Notes under the pieces: generated by a model | Told to the model about the DNA's origin: nothing | Seen by the model: the letters and a program-made list of their open reading frames with translations, nothing else | Database searches by the model: none | Virus record (IMG/VR): IMGVR_UViG_3300025325_000973 | Span: 1 to 37,847 of that record | Origin: a virus | Reading direction: 5' to 3' (one strand) | DNA length: 37,847 nucleotides | Position numbers and translations under genes: made by a program | In this document: positions 25,289-32,912 of the stretch, piece after piece | Layout of the letters: the number at the start of each line of letters is the position of its first letter | How positions within the stretch are numbered: the first letter of the stretch is position 1

Positions 25289-25581
25289 TAGTAAATATTT
25301 TTTTCAATTACGGAAATTGTTCCTTGATCTACAACTGTCGGATTAGTTGTTGTCCATCGCCAATCCCAATTTCCGTATTCATCAACAACTTTAAGGGCAG
25401 AAAAATTTCCGGTTCCTGGTTCATTCACAACAGTTGGAGTAGAGATAATTCCACTAGGGCTTTCTACTGTAAAAACAACTACTGTAGGATCAACAGGAGT
25501 TATTTTAGTTATATCAGAATAAAATGTTTCCTTCCAGATAACGGCTTCTCCCTGATAAAATATAGGATATTGTGACCCCAT
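25288..25581 (-). CDS. Ig-like beta-sandwich virion protein
   Basis: A 97-residue protein. The run of strands VIWKETFYSDI, TVVVFTVESPSG, GNFSALKVVDEYGNWDWRW and GTISVIEKNIY fits a small Ig-like domain of the kind found as free-standing genes in phage tail and capsid regions. Its ATG overlaps the stop of the repeat fibre gene (TAATG). It may decorate the virion surface. Confidence 0.55.
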   Translation of the reverse strand: MGSQYPIFYQGEAVIWKETFYSDITKITPVDPTVVVFTVESPSGIISTPTVVNEPGTGNFSALKVVDEYGNWDWRWTTTNPTVVDQGTISVIEKNIY

Positions 25582-26966
25582 TATTCAATCCTTCTAGTAG
25601 ATTCTATACTATTAATCATTCTATCACTTTCTATACTATTGATTATAGCTCTTGATGCATAACCCTTAATAATAGCGCTAAGAATAATCACAGTCATTAT
25701 TTGAGCTAAATCTACCTCAAATACTTGTCCAATTATTCTTTTCTTTGGTGCCCAAGTAATAATTTGAGCTAAGTCTGTTTCAAAAACTTGTCCAAATTCT
25801 TTCTTTTTGAATGCAGAGAAAGCTTGTGCAAGATCAGTTTCGCTTACTTGTCCAATTGCGAGTATTTTTCTAGAGACGATGTTTTGGGCTAGATCAATTT
25901 CCGTAACTTGTCCAAATGATTTTGTTTTACGCGCTACAAATGCTTGGGCTAGATCAGTTTCCAAAACTTGATTTAAGAATCTATTCTTGGGTGCCCAAGA
26001 AATAGTACGGGCTAAGTCTGTTTCCAATACTTGCTCTAATGAAACAACAAATCCGCCAGCTTTTGTTATAGTTTGCGCAAGATCGGTTTCCAAAACCTGA
26101 TCTAATAATTTAGTTTTTCTTACAGAAAATGCTTGTGCTAAATCTGTTTCTAAAATCTGTGCAAACTCTTTAGTTTTTCTTGAACTGATTATCTGCGCAA
26201 GGTCAGATTCTAAAACTTGTGCAACAGTAACAGTTTTACGAGAAATAAAGCTATTAGATAAATCAGTTTCAAAAACTTGATTTAATAATCTATTTTTAGG
26301 AGCCCAAGCAATTGCTTGTGCCAAATCTGTCTCAGAAACTTGACCAAATTCTTTCATTTTTTTAGAAGCAAACGCTTGTGATATATCTGTTTCTGACACT
26401 TGGCTCAAAATATGAGCAAACGTAGCAGTAAATGCTTGAGCTAAATCAGTTTCAGAAATTTGTCCAAAGGCCAATATTTTTCTAGCGCTTATTGCCTGTG
26501 CTAAATCTGTTTCTGTAACTTGTTCAAGTGTTTTTGTTTTTTTAGAAGTAAATGCTTGCGATAGATCAGTTTCTAATACTTGTTCTAACGTTTTAACCTT
26601 TCTAGAGCTAATTGCTTGTGACAAATCAGTTTCTAGAACTTGATTAAGTAACCTATTCTTAGGTGCCCAAGAAATTGCTTGTGCGAGATCAGTTTCACTT
26701 ACTTGGTCAAAGACCTTGAATTTTCTAGAAACAAACGCTTGTGATAGATCAGATTCCAAAACCTGATCGAGTAATTTAGTTTTTCTAGAGATAAATGCTT
26801 GCGATAAATCCGTTTCTAAGACTTGTTCGACTAATCTATTTTTAGGTGCCCAACTTATAGCTTGCGCTAAATTGGTTTCTGTAACTTGTCCCATAGCTAC
26901 AGTTTGTCCCGTTGCGGATTGAAGTTGTGCCCCACCAGGAAGAAGTGGTCCATAAAGCGGGTGCAT
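25581..26966 (-). CDS. Repeat fibre protein (20 repeats of about 20 residues)
   Basis: A 461-residue protein made almost wholly of a 20-residue repeat (18-22 long) beginning QVxETDLAQA. I count 20 copies between residues 25 and 430. Five of them (1, 4, 10, 15 and 19) carry the variant WAPKNR in place of the basic RKTK. The rest of each unit alternates hydrophobic and basic residues. Such regular repeats fit a long fibre or solenoid shaft. The N-terminus (HPLYGPLLPGGAQ) is probably the attachment point to the tail and the C-terminus (SIESDRMINSIES) is a distinct short repeat. Confidence 0.75.
   Translation of the reverse strand: MHPLYGPLLPGGAQLQSATGQTVAMGQVTETNLAQAISWAPKNRLVEQVLETDLSQAFISRKTKLLDQVLESDLSQAFVSRKFKVFDQVSETDLAQAISWAPKNRLLNQVLETDLSQAISSRKVKTLEQVLETDLSQAFTSKKTKTLEQVTETDLAQAISARKILAFGQISETDLAQAFTATFAHILSQVSETDISQAFASKKMKEFGQVSETDLAQAIAWAPKNRLLNQVFETDLSNSFISRKTVTVAQVLESDLAQIISSRKTKEFAQILETDLAQAFSVRKTKLLDQVLETDLAQTITKAGGFVVSLEQVLETDLARTISWAPKNRFLNQVLETDLAQAFVARKTKSFGQVTEIDLAQNIVSRKILAIGQVSETDLAQAFSAFKKKEFGQVFETDLAQIITWAPKKRIIGQVFEVDLAQIMTVIILSAIIKGYASRAIINSIESDRMINSIESTRRIE
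25640..26900 (-). repeat. Tandem 60-bp coding repeats of the fibre gene
   Basis: The repeat fibre gene carries about 20 imperfect units of roughly 60 bases, each encoding the ETDLAQ word. The units are diverged at the third codon position, so they are old rather than recently amplified. The WAPKNR unit type recurs with spacings of 3, 6, 5 and 4 units, which suggests past duplication of longer blocks. Confidence 0.75.
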
Positions 26967-27310
26967 TATGCTACCTTACGAATAGACCAATCAACAGTAA
27001 TAGTACCTGCAATGGCATCCAGCGTTACATCCCATCCGTGAAGAAGAATAATTGTAGGAGATACCCATACAGGAGTTGCTTGTGCCCCTACGAGGATAAA
27101 CTCTTCGATAACGCGCTGCGTCGAGGCTGATCCGACTTTTTCATAAAAGCGAATCTGCAACTGATCGCCCGCTACCATATCAGAAACATCGAGAAAGACC
27201 TGGAAAATTCCATCTGAAGTTTCAACATCTGGCCCGGCTGTATCAGTAGTCAGTGACCACTCAGTTGATGAGATTGCCTCAGAGCCCGCGAATGGCTCGG
27301 TGATTGCCAC
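26966..27310 (-). CDS. Putative virion protein
   Basis: A 114-residue beta-rich protein (DGIFQVFLDVSDMVAGDQLQ, then a final strand TITVDWSIRKVA). It is probably a small structural or fibre-associated protein. Codon use is GC-rich. It overlaps the repeat fibre gene's start. Confidence 0.55.
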   Translation of the reverse strand: MAITEPFAGSEAISSTEWSLTTDTAGPDVETSDGIFQVFLDVSDMVAGDQLQIRFYEKVGSASTQRVIEEFILVGAQATPVWVSPTIILLHGWDVTLDAIAGTITVDWSIRKVA

Positions 27311-27311
27311 G

Positions 27312-27500
27312 CTAGACCTCCCCTCGGATGCGGGTCAACTCGGCCGACAGTTCACTCGCGATTGTTTGCAACTTCGAGCGCAGATTGGCTCGGTTAGTAA
27401 AGGTTACAACGAAGGAACCAAGCTCGACTCCATTCTCGCGCAGATGAACATGCGCGACCTTCTTTGCGTCTGATACTACGTATGTCGCCGTTATCGCCAT
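27312..27500 (-). CDS. Small hypothetical protein
   Basis: A 62-residue protein with an N-terminal beta hairpin (ATYVVSDAKKVAHVHLRENG) and a C-terminal helix (LRSKLQTIASELSAELTRI). GC-rich codons. It overlaps the ends of both neighbours. Function unknown. Confidence 0.55.
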   Translation of the reverse strand: MAITATYVVSDAKKVAHVHLRENGVELGSFVVTFTNRANLRSKLQTIASELSAELTRIRGEV

Positions 27501-28342
27501 TAGTAGAGAAGATACATCCCAATGTCCATCGCCTCTGCCGTGCTAGAGGCGCTCGCCCGTACTTGCATCTGTGTTCCCGAAGGCAACTCGACCATGAAGG
27601 GCTGACTTGGCCACGGCCCTGTTACACTCTCTCCGGTAGTCGTCTCGTATTGCCATGAGGCAAGCGTGTCGGCGGTAGGAACAGCGGCCTCCCAGTAATA
27701 GGCCTGGCTGGTCATCACCGTGTCGCTCATCGTGCCTTGAGGAAGCGTGAGAACACCCTTGTAATGCCGAGAGAGAGTCGATCCGAAGTTGGTGTAGGCC
27801 GAAAACGCACCGGAGTTGCCAGCAGTATGGGAGGTCCCTCCCGATGTGGCCGTGTCAATTCCGTAGTCATCCATTCCCACACACATAGGCCAGCCGAGAT
27901 TCGATTCTCCTCCGAGTAGACCGATCTGTACACGTACCGTGTCCGAGGCGATAAGTGCCTGATTTCGTGCCGACACTCTCACACCCTTTGGAATGAAGAT
28001 CGGTAGAAAGAACCTGCGTCCCATGTAGGTTGCGCTCGCCGCTCCAGAGGCACTCCAACCACAGATCAGGTTAGAGATGATGACCTGTTCCGAGCCGCCG
28101 CCGGATGGCCCGATAGCGATGTCGAGCAACTGATCAGTGCGCGTATTCGCACCAGCGCTATCGCTGAGTCCTATCCAAAGACCAAAGGAGTCATAGTCTA
28201 CAGGGTCGATGAGTGATACCCACGAGCCTTTGGTATGAATCGTACTAGAAGCGGTTATGAGCGTACCCGAAGCCGTTGATGGCCCTCCCGAGAGGTTCGT
28301 TTGAAACGCAAGCCAGGAGGGAACAGGTAGAGCGAGCGCCAT
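27500..28342 (-). CDS. Putative virion surface protein
   Basis: A 280-residue protein, rich in Ser, Thr and Gly, with alternating strands throughout and no charged coiled coil. It opens LPVPSWLAFQTNL and contains MGRRFFLPIFIPKGVRVSAR near the middle, typical of a jelly-roll surface protein. No family named. Codons are GC-rich, unlike most virion genes here. A strong ribosome site (AAAGGAGGTT) precedes the ATG. Confidence 0.6.
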   Translation of the reverse strand: MALALPVPSWLAFQTNLSGGPSTASGTLITASSTIHTKGSWVSLIDPVDYDSFGLWIGLSDSAGANTRTDQLLDIAIGPSGGGSEQVIISNLICGWSASGAASATYMGRRFFLPIFIPKGVRVSARNQALIASDTVRVQIGLLGGESNLGWPMCVGMDDYGIDTATSGGTSHTAGNSGAFSAYTNFGSTLSRHYKGVLTLPQGTMSDTVMTSQAYYWEAAVPTADTLASWQYETTTGESVTGPWPSQPFMVELPSGTQMQVRASASSTAEAMDIGMYLLY

Positions 28343-28354
28343 CTATAACCTCCT

Positions 28355-29746
28355 TTACTGAGGTGCTACGTTAACCCACGCACCATTGATATACCGTTGA
28401 CAAGTAACATTAATTAATTGGAGATCGCCATCTAGATCAGTACAAGGAGGAGACGTGAAGAAATTCCCCTTCGCGCACCAGGGAGCGGTGTTATTCCCGG
28501 AGCGGAACTTCGCGTCCACGATCTTGGAGCCCGGAGCCACTTCGCCTGGATGCGCGTATAGGGAGGCGTGGCAGCCGATGAACTCGCCACCGAGCACGGA
28601 TGCCTGCGATGCGTTCAGAGAGTAGAAGACCGTGCCGCCAGCAGCCTGCGTGTTCGACTCGCCAGCCGCGTAGTCGCCGCAGCCCTTGATGTTGACGAAG
28701 TTGTTTCCGGCTCCCCCTTGTAATTGAATACAATCTTGATGATCGCCAACACCGGGAACAGCAAGTGGCCCTGAAGCGTTCAGAAAACCAGTCACATCAA
28801 CATTCTGCGGACCGGGACTCATTCTTGTCTTGAATGGATCGGAGATGCGCCCGACGCCCACGAGGTATTGCTCCACAATCAGATCAATCGCGGGAGTACC
28901 ATCGCCCGAACAGCCGGTACGAAGCTCAATCCCGTTCTGGCCAACCTGAGCGGCGATATTCCAAGTTTGTACTACACGAATTGGAAGCGGACCTAGATTT
29001 GAGAGAGGTGTGGAACAGAACCATAGCTGGTTGGTAACAGTAATTGTAGTTCCAAATTCACAATCTCCCTCGTTGTAAATTGGTCCCCATTCCTCGCGGT
29101 TATCAACTGAACATAAGTCAGAAGGTGGTGGCGGAGGAGGAGCATTGAACTCATCATTATCAGCAGCATCTACACATCCAGGATCAGCGGGGAAATCAAT
29201 TAGCCCGTCTCCATCGTTATCCAAACCATCTGCACATTGAGCAACTGGCGGAGGTGGTGGTGGAGGATCATGTGGTATCGCGACATTGCGCGGAGCAGGA
29301 TCATGTGTATATGGAATATCTACAGGAGGCGCGTCGTAGGAAACTATTCCATTAATAACTCCAGGATCTACTGAGAATGGAACATCTACTGGAAGAGCAT
29401 CATAAGAAACTATTCCTGTAGTTGGAGGCGGGTCAACACATGTAGGAGGTGGATCAAGAGTAACAGTAATACCTGCAATTACTCCTGAATCTGCGGGAGG
29501 ATCAACACAAAATTCTGGTGGATCAACAGAAAACGGAACGTCCACAGGTAGGGCATCATAAGAAACTATTCCATTCACAACTCCAGGATCTACTGTAAAA
29601 GGAACATCTACTGCTGGTGCATCATATGTAAATACACCATTTTCTGGTGGTGGGTCATAAACGAAAGATTCGTGGGTTGCTGCTGCTGGAACTGCTAGTA
29701 CAAGAACAGCAACAAGCGCAGAAAGTGCAAAAAATACTTTTTTCAT
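28355..29746 (-). CDS. Secreted composite protein with calcium-type motif and beta-helix
   Basis: A 463-residue protein. It starts with a signal peptide (cleavage near residue 23, AAA-TH). Residues 28-160 hold repeats of the form NGIVSYDALPVDVPFSVDPG. A proline run and a cysteine-bounded CADGLDNDGDGLIDF...DPGC calcium-binding-like motif (171-191) follow. After a second proline run, residues 220-460 look like a right-handed beta-helix (NFVNIKGCGDY, SVLGGEFIGCH). Its base composition shifts within the gene: GC-rich between about 28480 and 28720, AT-richer in the repeat-coding part. Its role may be on the virion or at the host surface. Confidence 0.65.
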   Translation of the reverse strand: MKKVFFALSALVAVLVLAVPAAATHESFVYDPPPENGVFTYDAPAVDVPFTVDPGVVNGIVSYDALPVDVPFSVDPPEFCVDPPADSGVIAGITVTLDPPPTCVDPPPTTGIVSYDALPVDVPFSVDPGVINGIVSYDAPPVDIPYTHDPAPRNVAIPHDPPPPPPPVAQCADGLDNDGDGLIDFPADPGCVDAADNDEFNAPPPPPPSDLCSVDNREEWGPIYNEGDCEFGTTITVTNQLWFCSTPLSNLGPLPIRVVQTWNIAAQVGQNGIELRTGCSGDGTPAIDLIVEQYLVGVGRISDPFKTRMSPGPQNVDVTGFLNASGPLAVPGVGDHQDCIQLQGGAGNNFVNIKGCGDYAAGESNTQAAGGTVFYSLNASQASVLGGEFIGCHASLYAHPGEVAPGSKIVDAKFRSGNNTAPWCAKGNFFTSPPCTDLDGDLQLINVTCQRYINGAWVNVAPQ

Positions 29747-29769
29747 ATTAACCCACCTTAATATCGTTA

Positions 29770-30243
29770 TTAACTTGCTCTAAAGAAACCGGCAGTTGCT
29801 ACTTGTGCTGTGATATCGCTTCCATCAGGAGTAACTACAAAGTCGTGTAGTGTTCCAGTAAGAATGTTTGCATCTGTACCGCCTGTACTATCTGAGTCAT
29901 ATCCAACAACAATATCGTTCCAACCATCTCCCGCTAATACTGCGGTCCAAGTTTGATCTGGGAAATCTACATCAACTTTGTCTCCGGTATCATCATAAGT
30001 AACTGTGATGCTTGATGTGTTATCAAGAATTTTTCTTGCGTAACCAGTGTTTGTAACATAATTGGTAGTACCGGCAACTAATGCTGTAAAGTCATCTAAA
30101 TCTTTTAATACTGAATCTGCTTCAATACCAGATGTAGCTAAAACAGCCACCACTAATACAGAGTTGGCTGGATCGTTAGCATTAACACGTTCGGCCCATT
30201 CTGTCATACGGCCAAGGCCACGGTTAAACATAATATTAGCCAT
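29770..30243 (-). CDS. Putative virion protein
   Basis: A 157-residue protein with a helical first third (RMTEWAERVNANDPANSVLV) and a beta-rich remainder rich in Asp, Thr and Gly. The repeated pattern of strands and the RASxAT-like C-terminal end fit a small coat or tail protein. It overlaps the previous gene by 8 bases. No clear family. Confidence 0.55.
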   Translation of the reverse strand: MANIMFNRGLGRMTEWAERVNANDPANSVLVVAVLATSGIEADSVLKDLDDFTALVAGTTNYVTNTGYARKILDNTSSITVTYDDTGDKVDVDFPDQTWTAVLAGDGWNDIVVGYDSDSTGGTDANILTGTLHDFVVTPDGSDITAQVATAGFFRAS

Positions 30244-30727
30244 TATCTTCCTCCAACTCTACTTCATAGTACCATTTAACCTCTCCACCGTAACCTTCAT
30301 CATCATCATTTTTTTCTGCCGGATATTTATCTGGATTTTGAACAACTTTATATTTTAAATCTCCGTCCATGAAATGGAAAAGTATAGCATCGGCTTGAAC
30401 AAAAGTATGAGTTACTTGCCAAAGATTATCTTTAGGTCCGCCTGGACGATGAACAACTTTCTTATTTTCTAGTTCCGCCCATCCTTCATCAACAGCTTTG
30501 TTTACAAACCCAGTATTTAAAGCAGTTTTTTTAGGTGTCTCCCCTTCAATTACAACGCCTACGAGTGGCCACGGATTGCTGGTCCACGTATCTCTATCAT
30601 CAAAATTCCATGTTGCTGGATCAGCTAAATAGCTTTCGCCAGTAACAGGATCATAGCGCTTTACACGCTCTCCTGACGATTTATCGGCTAGTTTTCTAAC
30701 TCTAAGCCCTTTAACTAATTCAGACAT
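30236..30727 (-). CDS. Hypothetical protein starting the second virion operon
   Basis: A 163-residue protein with a basic first third (KLADKSSGERVKRYDPVTGE) and an acidic C-terminus. The sequence around FVQADAILFHFMDGDLKYKVVQNPDKY looks like a beta-hairpin-rich domain. It is the first gene of the leftward operon that holds the fibre genes. The ribosome site is AAAGGAAAA. A perfect 15-base palindrome lies upstream (30772-30786). Confidence 0.55.
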   Translation of the reverse strand: MSELVKGLRVRKLADKSSGERVKRYDPVTGESYLADPATWNFDDRDTWTSNPWPLVGVVIEGETPKKTALNTGFVNKAVDEGWAELENKKVVHRPGGPKDNLWQVTHTFVQADAILFHFMDGDLKYKVVQNPDKYPAEKNDDDEGYGGEVKWYYEVELEEDNG

Positions 30728-30771
30728 ATATTTTCCTTTGCAAGGGATTCTACGTTTACAATACTATAATA

Positions 30772-30786
30772 CAGATATAATATCTG
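30772..30786. promoter_or_regulatory. Palindrome upstream of the second virion operon
   Basis: CAGATATAATATCTG is two 7-base arms (CAGATAT and ATATCTG) around one base. It overlaps AT-rich sequence resembling a -10 box (TATTAT on the minus strand), about 45 bases before the ATG at 30727. It could be an operator for a dimeric repressor. No second copy was seen in this window. Confidence 0.4.
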
Positions 30787-30805
30787 AATTAGGGCTAAAT
30801 TTAGG

Positions 30806-30890
30806 CAAAAAAAATAGAGACTTTATCGGCCTCTACATTAGTTGGCGCGTTCTCCGTTTCAGGTAGAGCGTCGGAAGCGATAAAGTCTCT
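30806..30890 (-). terminator. Intrinsic terminator with a nested hairpin after the macro-domain gene
   Basis: On the minus strand a perfect 13-bp helix (AGAGACTTTATCG with CGATAAAGTCTCT) begins 8 bases after the macro-domain stop and is followed by eight T residues. Between the arms a second helix (CTCTAC with GTAGAG) closes a 26-base loop. The long, two-tier stem is larger than a normal terminator. It would end the accessory transcript before the second virion operon. Confidence 0.75.
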
Positions 30891-30897
30891 TAATTAA

Positions 30898-31344
30898 CTA
30901 TACTGAAAATGTTATAGCCACAAACCTGTCATCGAGTATCTTTTCTAATAATGGTTTTACATCTTCCCAATCTAACTGTCCGTTACCACAACCAGGGCGA
31001 GGCATAACAATTTTATTGTATTTATATATATTTGCTATATACATTAATCCAAATGAAGAGGATTTTATTAAATCTATATCCGCTTTTTCCCACCAATTGT
31101 GTTTTACTGGCATAATCATCAAATTTTTGTTTATTTCTTTTCTGAATCCGAATGATTCAACTATGTTTCCATTTCTCTTTATAGATAAACCCAATGAAGT
31201 CGGCAGCCAAGGCATTTTAATTGAAGCTTCTTTTGCACATCCGCGTCCCATAACTGCTTCTCCATTTTTCTTAACAAATCCATTAGTAGTAATAACTACT
31301 GCATCGGCCGGATAAGTCCAAATATTTCCTGTATCTTCTCTCAT
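30898..31344 (-). CDS. Macro-domain ADP-ribosyl hydrolase-like protein (ALC1/DarG type)
   Basis: A 148-residue macro domain. N21, AVMGRGCAKEA (30-40) and the phosphate loop MPRPGCGNGQLDW (114-126) match the ALC1-like branch, which includes human TARG1 and bacterial DarG. K81 in PVKHNWW and D125 in LDW fall where TARG1/DarG-type enzymes have their catalytic residues (from memory of the family). Such enzymes remove ADP-ribose from DNA or proteins. In a phage this could reverse host DarT-like defence. It overlaps the 66-residue gene by 4 bases. It is a free-standing domain with no toxin gene beside it. Confidence 0.8.
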   Translation of the reverse strand: MREDTGNIWTYPADAVVITTNGFVKKNGEAVMGRGCAKEASIKMPWLPTSLGLSIKRNGNIVESFGFRKEINKNLMIMPVKHNWWEKADIDLIKSSSFGLMYIANIYKYNKIVMPRPGCGNGQLDWEDVKPLLEKILDDRFVAITFSV

Positions 31345-31541
31345 TTTTCTCCTTCAAAATATTTTTTATATTTTTCTGATATATCAGTTTCGCGCCATCC
31401 ATAATAATGAACAGGCTTACAATCACATAAATCGCTATAACAGTTACTAGTACAATAGGGACGTGTACTTAATATTATTTTGGCAGATAAAAGAAATTTT
31501 TTCAGATCATCTGCTTCCCAATCTCCTTCTGCTCTAATCAT
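31341..31541 (-). CDS. Cysteine-rich small protein between SLOG and macro genes
   Basis: A 66-residue protein with an N-terminal helix (DWEADDLKKFLLSAKIIL) and a cysteine cluster RPYCTSNCYSDLCDC (residues 27-41), possibly a metal site. It overlaps the SLOG gene by 8 bases and the macro-domain gene by 4, so the three are probably translated together. Function unknown. Confidence 0.6.
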   Translation of the reverse strand: MIRAEGDWEADDLKKFLLSAKIILSTRPYCTSNCYSDLCDCKPVHYYGWRETDISEKYKKYFEGEK

Positions 31542-31905
31542 TATTATTTATCTTCTCTACTTTAATTCCACGTTTATCTGCTTCATCAACTGTATTTTTG
31601 GTCCCTTTTGAATTATCTAAATCTTCATGAAACGCTATTACTAAATCTGGATTCATGTCTAACATTAATTTATTTCTTATTGGTCCAGCAGCTTTTCCAT
31701 ATCTTTTCCAATCTGCATGAACTTCGATTAAATTAACACCAAGAGTTTTGCACCAACTAGCTGCAATTCTATCCGCTCCTCTAGCCGCCCCAGAAATAAT
31801 TGTAATATCGTTACCATGCTCTTCTAGAAGTTCTCTAATACGTCGCAATATTGCATATCTATCTTCCCAATCTCTGGAGCCGCATATTAAAATTTTAAAA
31901 ATCAT
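31534..31905 (-). CDS. SLOG/DUF2493 (YspA-like) nucleotide-binding protein
   Basis: A 123-residue Rossmann-like protein. Diagnostic motifs are ILICGSRDW (6-13), TIISGAARGADRIA (about 39-52) and the YGKAAGPIRNKLML segment (about 71-84), the DUF2493/YspA branch of the SLOG superfamily, whose members bind nucleotides or NAD-derived ligands. SLOG domains serve as sensors in defence systems such as Thoeris, where they bind cyclic ADP-ribose. A phage copy without an effector could be a ligand sponge or regulator. Paired here with a macro domain. Confidence 0.8.
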   Translation of the reverse strand: MIFKILICGSRDWEDRYAILRRIRELLEEHGNDITIISGAARGADRIAASWCKTLGVNLIEVHADWKRYGKAAGPIRNKLMLDMNPDLVIAFHEDLDNSKGTKNTVDEADKRGIKVEKINNND

Positions 31906-31914
31906 ATTTTATCT

Positions 31915-32028
31915 TCATTCATCATCATGTGTTAACATCTCAAAGTGAGTTAACATTGCCATCCAACTAATATATGCTTTTCGAATAGCAATAACCGCAG
32001 GACTTTTTTCATAGACAAAATTAGCCAT
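31915..32028 (-). CDS. Mini-protein linking GC-rich and AT-rich genes
   Basis: A 37-residue protein starting at ATGGCT, which overlaps the stop of the GC-rich gene upstream (ATGGCTAA). It has a helical centre (KSPAVIAIRKAYISWMAML). Its end lies 10 bases before the SLOG gene. Codon use is AT-rich, so base composition changes at this start codon. Function unknown. Confidence 0.5.
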   Translation of the reverse strand: MANFVYEKSPAVIAIRKAYISWMAMLTHFEMLTHDDE

Positions 32029-32284
32029 TAAGTCCTGCCTCTCCCTGACTGAGCGGGGGAGTCTCGACGGAGCTCAAGGAGGAGTCATAAAGGAGTTTCA
32101 CAGACAGCTCAAGACGCCGCTCGACCGCGCGCGCGATACCGAGAGTTTCTCGCAGCGCCCCCTGCAACTCCACGATGTGTGCTTCGAGGCGGGTGATCTC
32201 CTCATCTAAGACATTCCACGAGCCGCCATGAAAGCGTGCGTAGTTCAGAGCCACTCGTATGCGCCGCACGTCCTCGCTAGGCAT
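32021..32284 (-). CDS. GC-rich coiled-coil protein
   Basis: An 87-residue protein starting at MPSEDVRRIRVAL; the ATG at 32284 overlaps the stop of the preceding gene (ATGCCTAG), while a start at 32326 would overlap by about 50 bases. It has a coiled coil (LDEEITRLEAHIVELQGAL, 29-47) resembling that of the gene at 259. Arg and GC-rich codons dominate. Function unknown. Confidence 0.6.
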   Translation of the reverse strand: MPSEDVRRIRVALNYARFHGGSWNVLDEEITRLEAHIVELQGALRETLGIARAVERRLELSVKLLYDSSLSSVETPPLSQGEAGLNG

Positions 32285-32912
32285 CGAGTTCCTCGGGATC
32301 AGGCAGTTCTCCCCATGCCTCACCATCCATGTCGTTTGGGTCAGGCCCTAGGTAATCGAAGTTCGTCTCCTTGGGTTCCTTGGCGAGGAGCGGGGCGAGG
32401 GCGCAGTTCTTATGATGTCGCCTCACTGGCCGCTCGCAAAGACGACAGAACTCTCCCATGCCGCCCACAACCAGTTCCTCCAGGCGTGGTTTCTCCGCCG
32501 CCCGCGCCACCTCGATCAGCGCGCGCAGGTGATTGCGGGAAAGGGCGATGAGGACGGCGTTTTCGCGGCCATGCCATGACGAAAAATCTTGCGTACCGCG
32601 CTCGCCTAGGATCACGTCCCATGCCCCGTAGACCGTAAGATCATCACCTGATCCAACGTTGTTGTGGATTGTTGCTATGTGGTCGGTACTGCTCGGGCCA
32701 TAACGGCTAGGAGCCACGGCCTCCCACGGCCCCGCCGTCGCCTCCTGCTCTCGCCGGTCGAGCTGGTCGAGCAGCGTGCCCTGGTTGTTCTTGTCGCGCC
32801 AACCGATCTCGCGACCAAGCATTACGTCCGTCGTATCCATAGCGTCGAGAGCTTCTTGTCCTAGCGGTTGTCTCCGACGTGTCTCTTTCCGGCTGTCAGG
32901 GGTGGCGGTCAT
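32277..32912 (-). CDS. Ea22/Ead-like hypothetical protein
   Basis: A 211-residue protein. The pattern REQEATAGPWEAV...ENAVLIALSRNHLRALIEVA (about 55-140) matches a domain widespread in temperate and actinophage accessory regions (Ea22/Ead-like). A Cys/His site CRLCERPVRRHHKNC follows, probably a zinc site, then an acidic tail. Start at ATGACC overlaps the stop of the AT-rich mini-gene upstream. GC-rich codons. Confidence 0.6.
   Translation of the reverse strand: MTATPDSRKETRRRQPLGQEALDAMDTTDVMLGREIGWRDKNNQGTLLDQLDRREQEATAGPWEAVAPSRYGPSSTDHIATIHNNVGSGDDLTVYGAWDVILGERGTQDFSSWHGRENAVLIALSRNHLRALIEVARAAEKPRLEELVVGGMGEFCRLCERPVRRHHKNCALAPLLAKEPKETNFDYLGPDPNDMDGEAWGELPDPEELDA

Noticed and set aside
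25640-26900. CRISPR-like array because of 60-base periodicity
   Set aside because: The repeats are in frame, diverged at third positions and have no unique spacers; they are protein repeats.
27727-29037. GC-rich open frames on both strands around the surface protein genes
   Set aside because: They are by-products of GC-rich codons in the real leftward genes.
30898-31905. A toxin-antitoxin pair of the DarTG kind
   Set aside because: The macro domain is present, but no DarT-like ADP-ribosyltransferase is found nearby.
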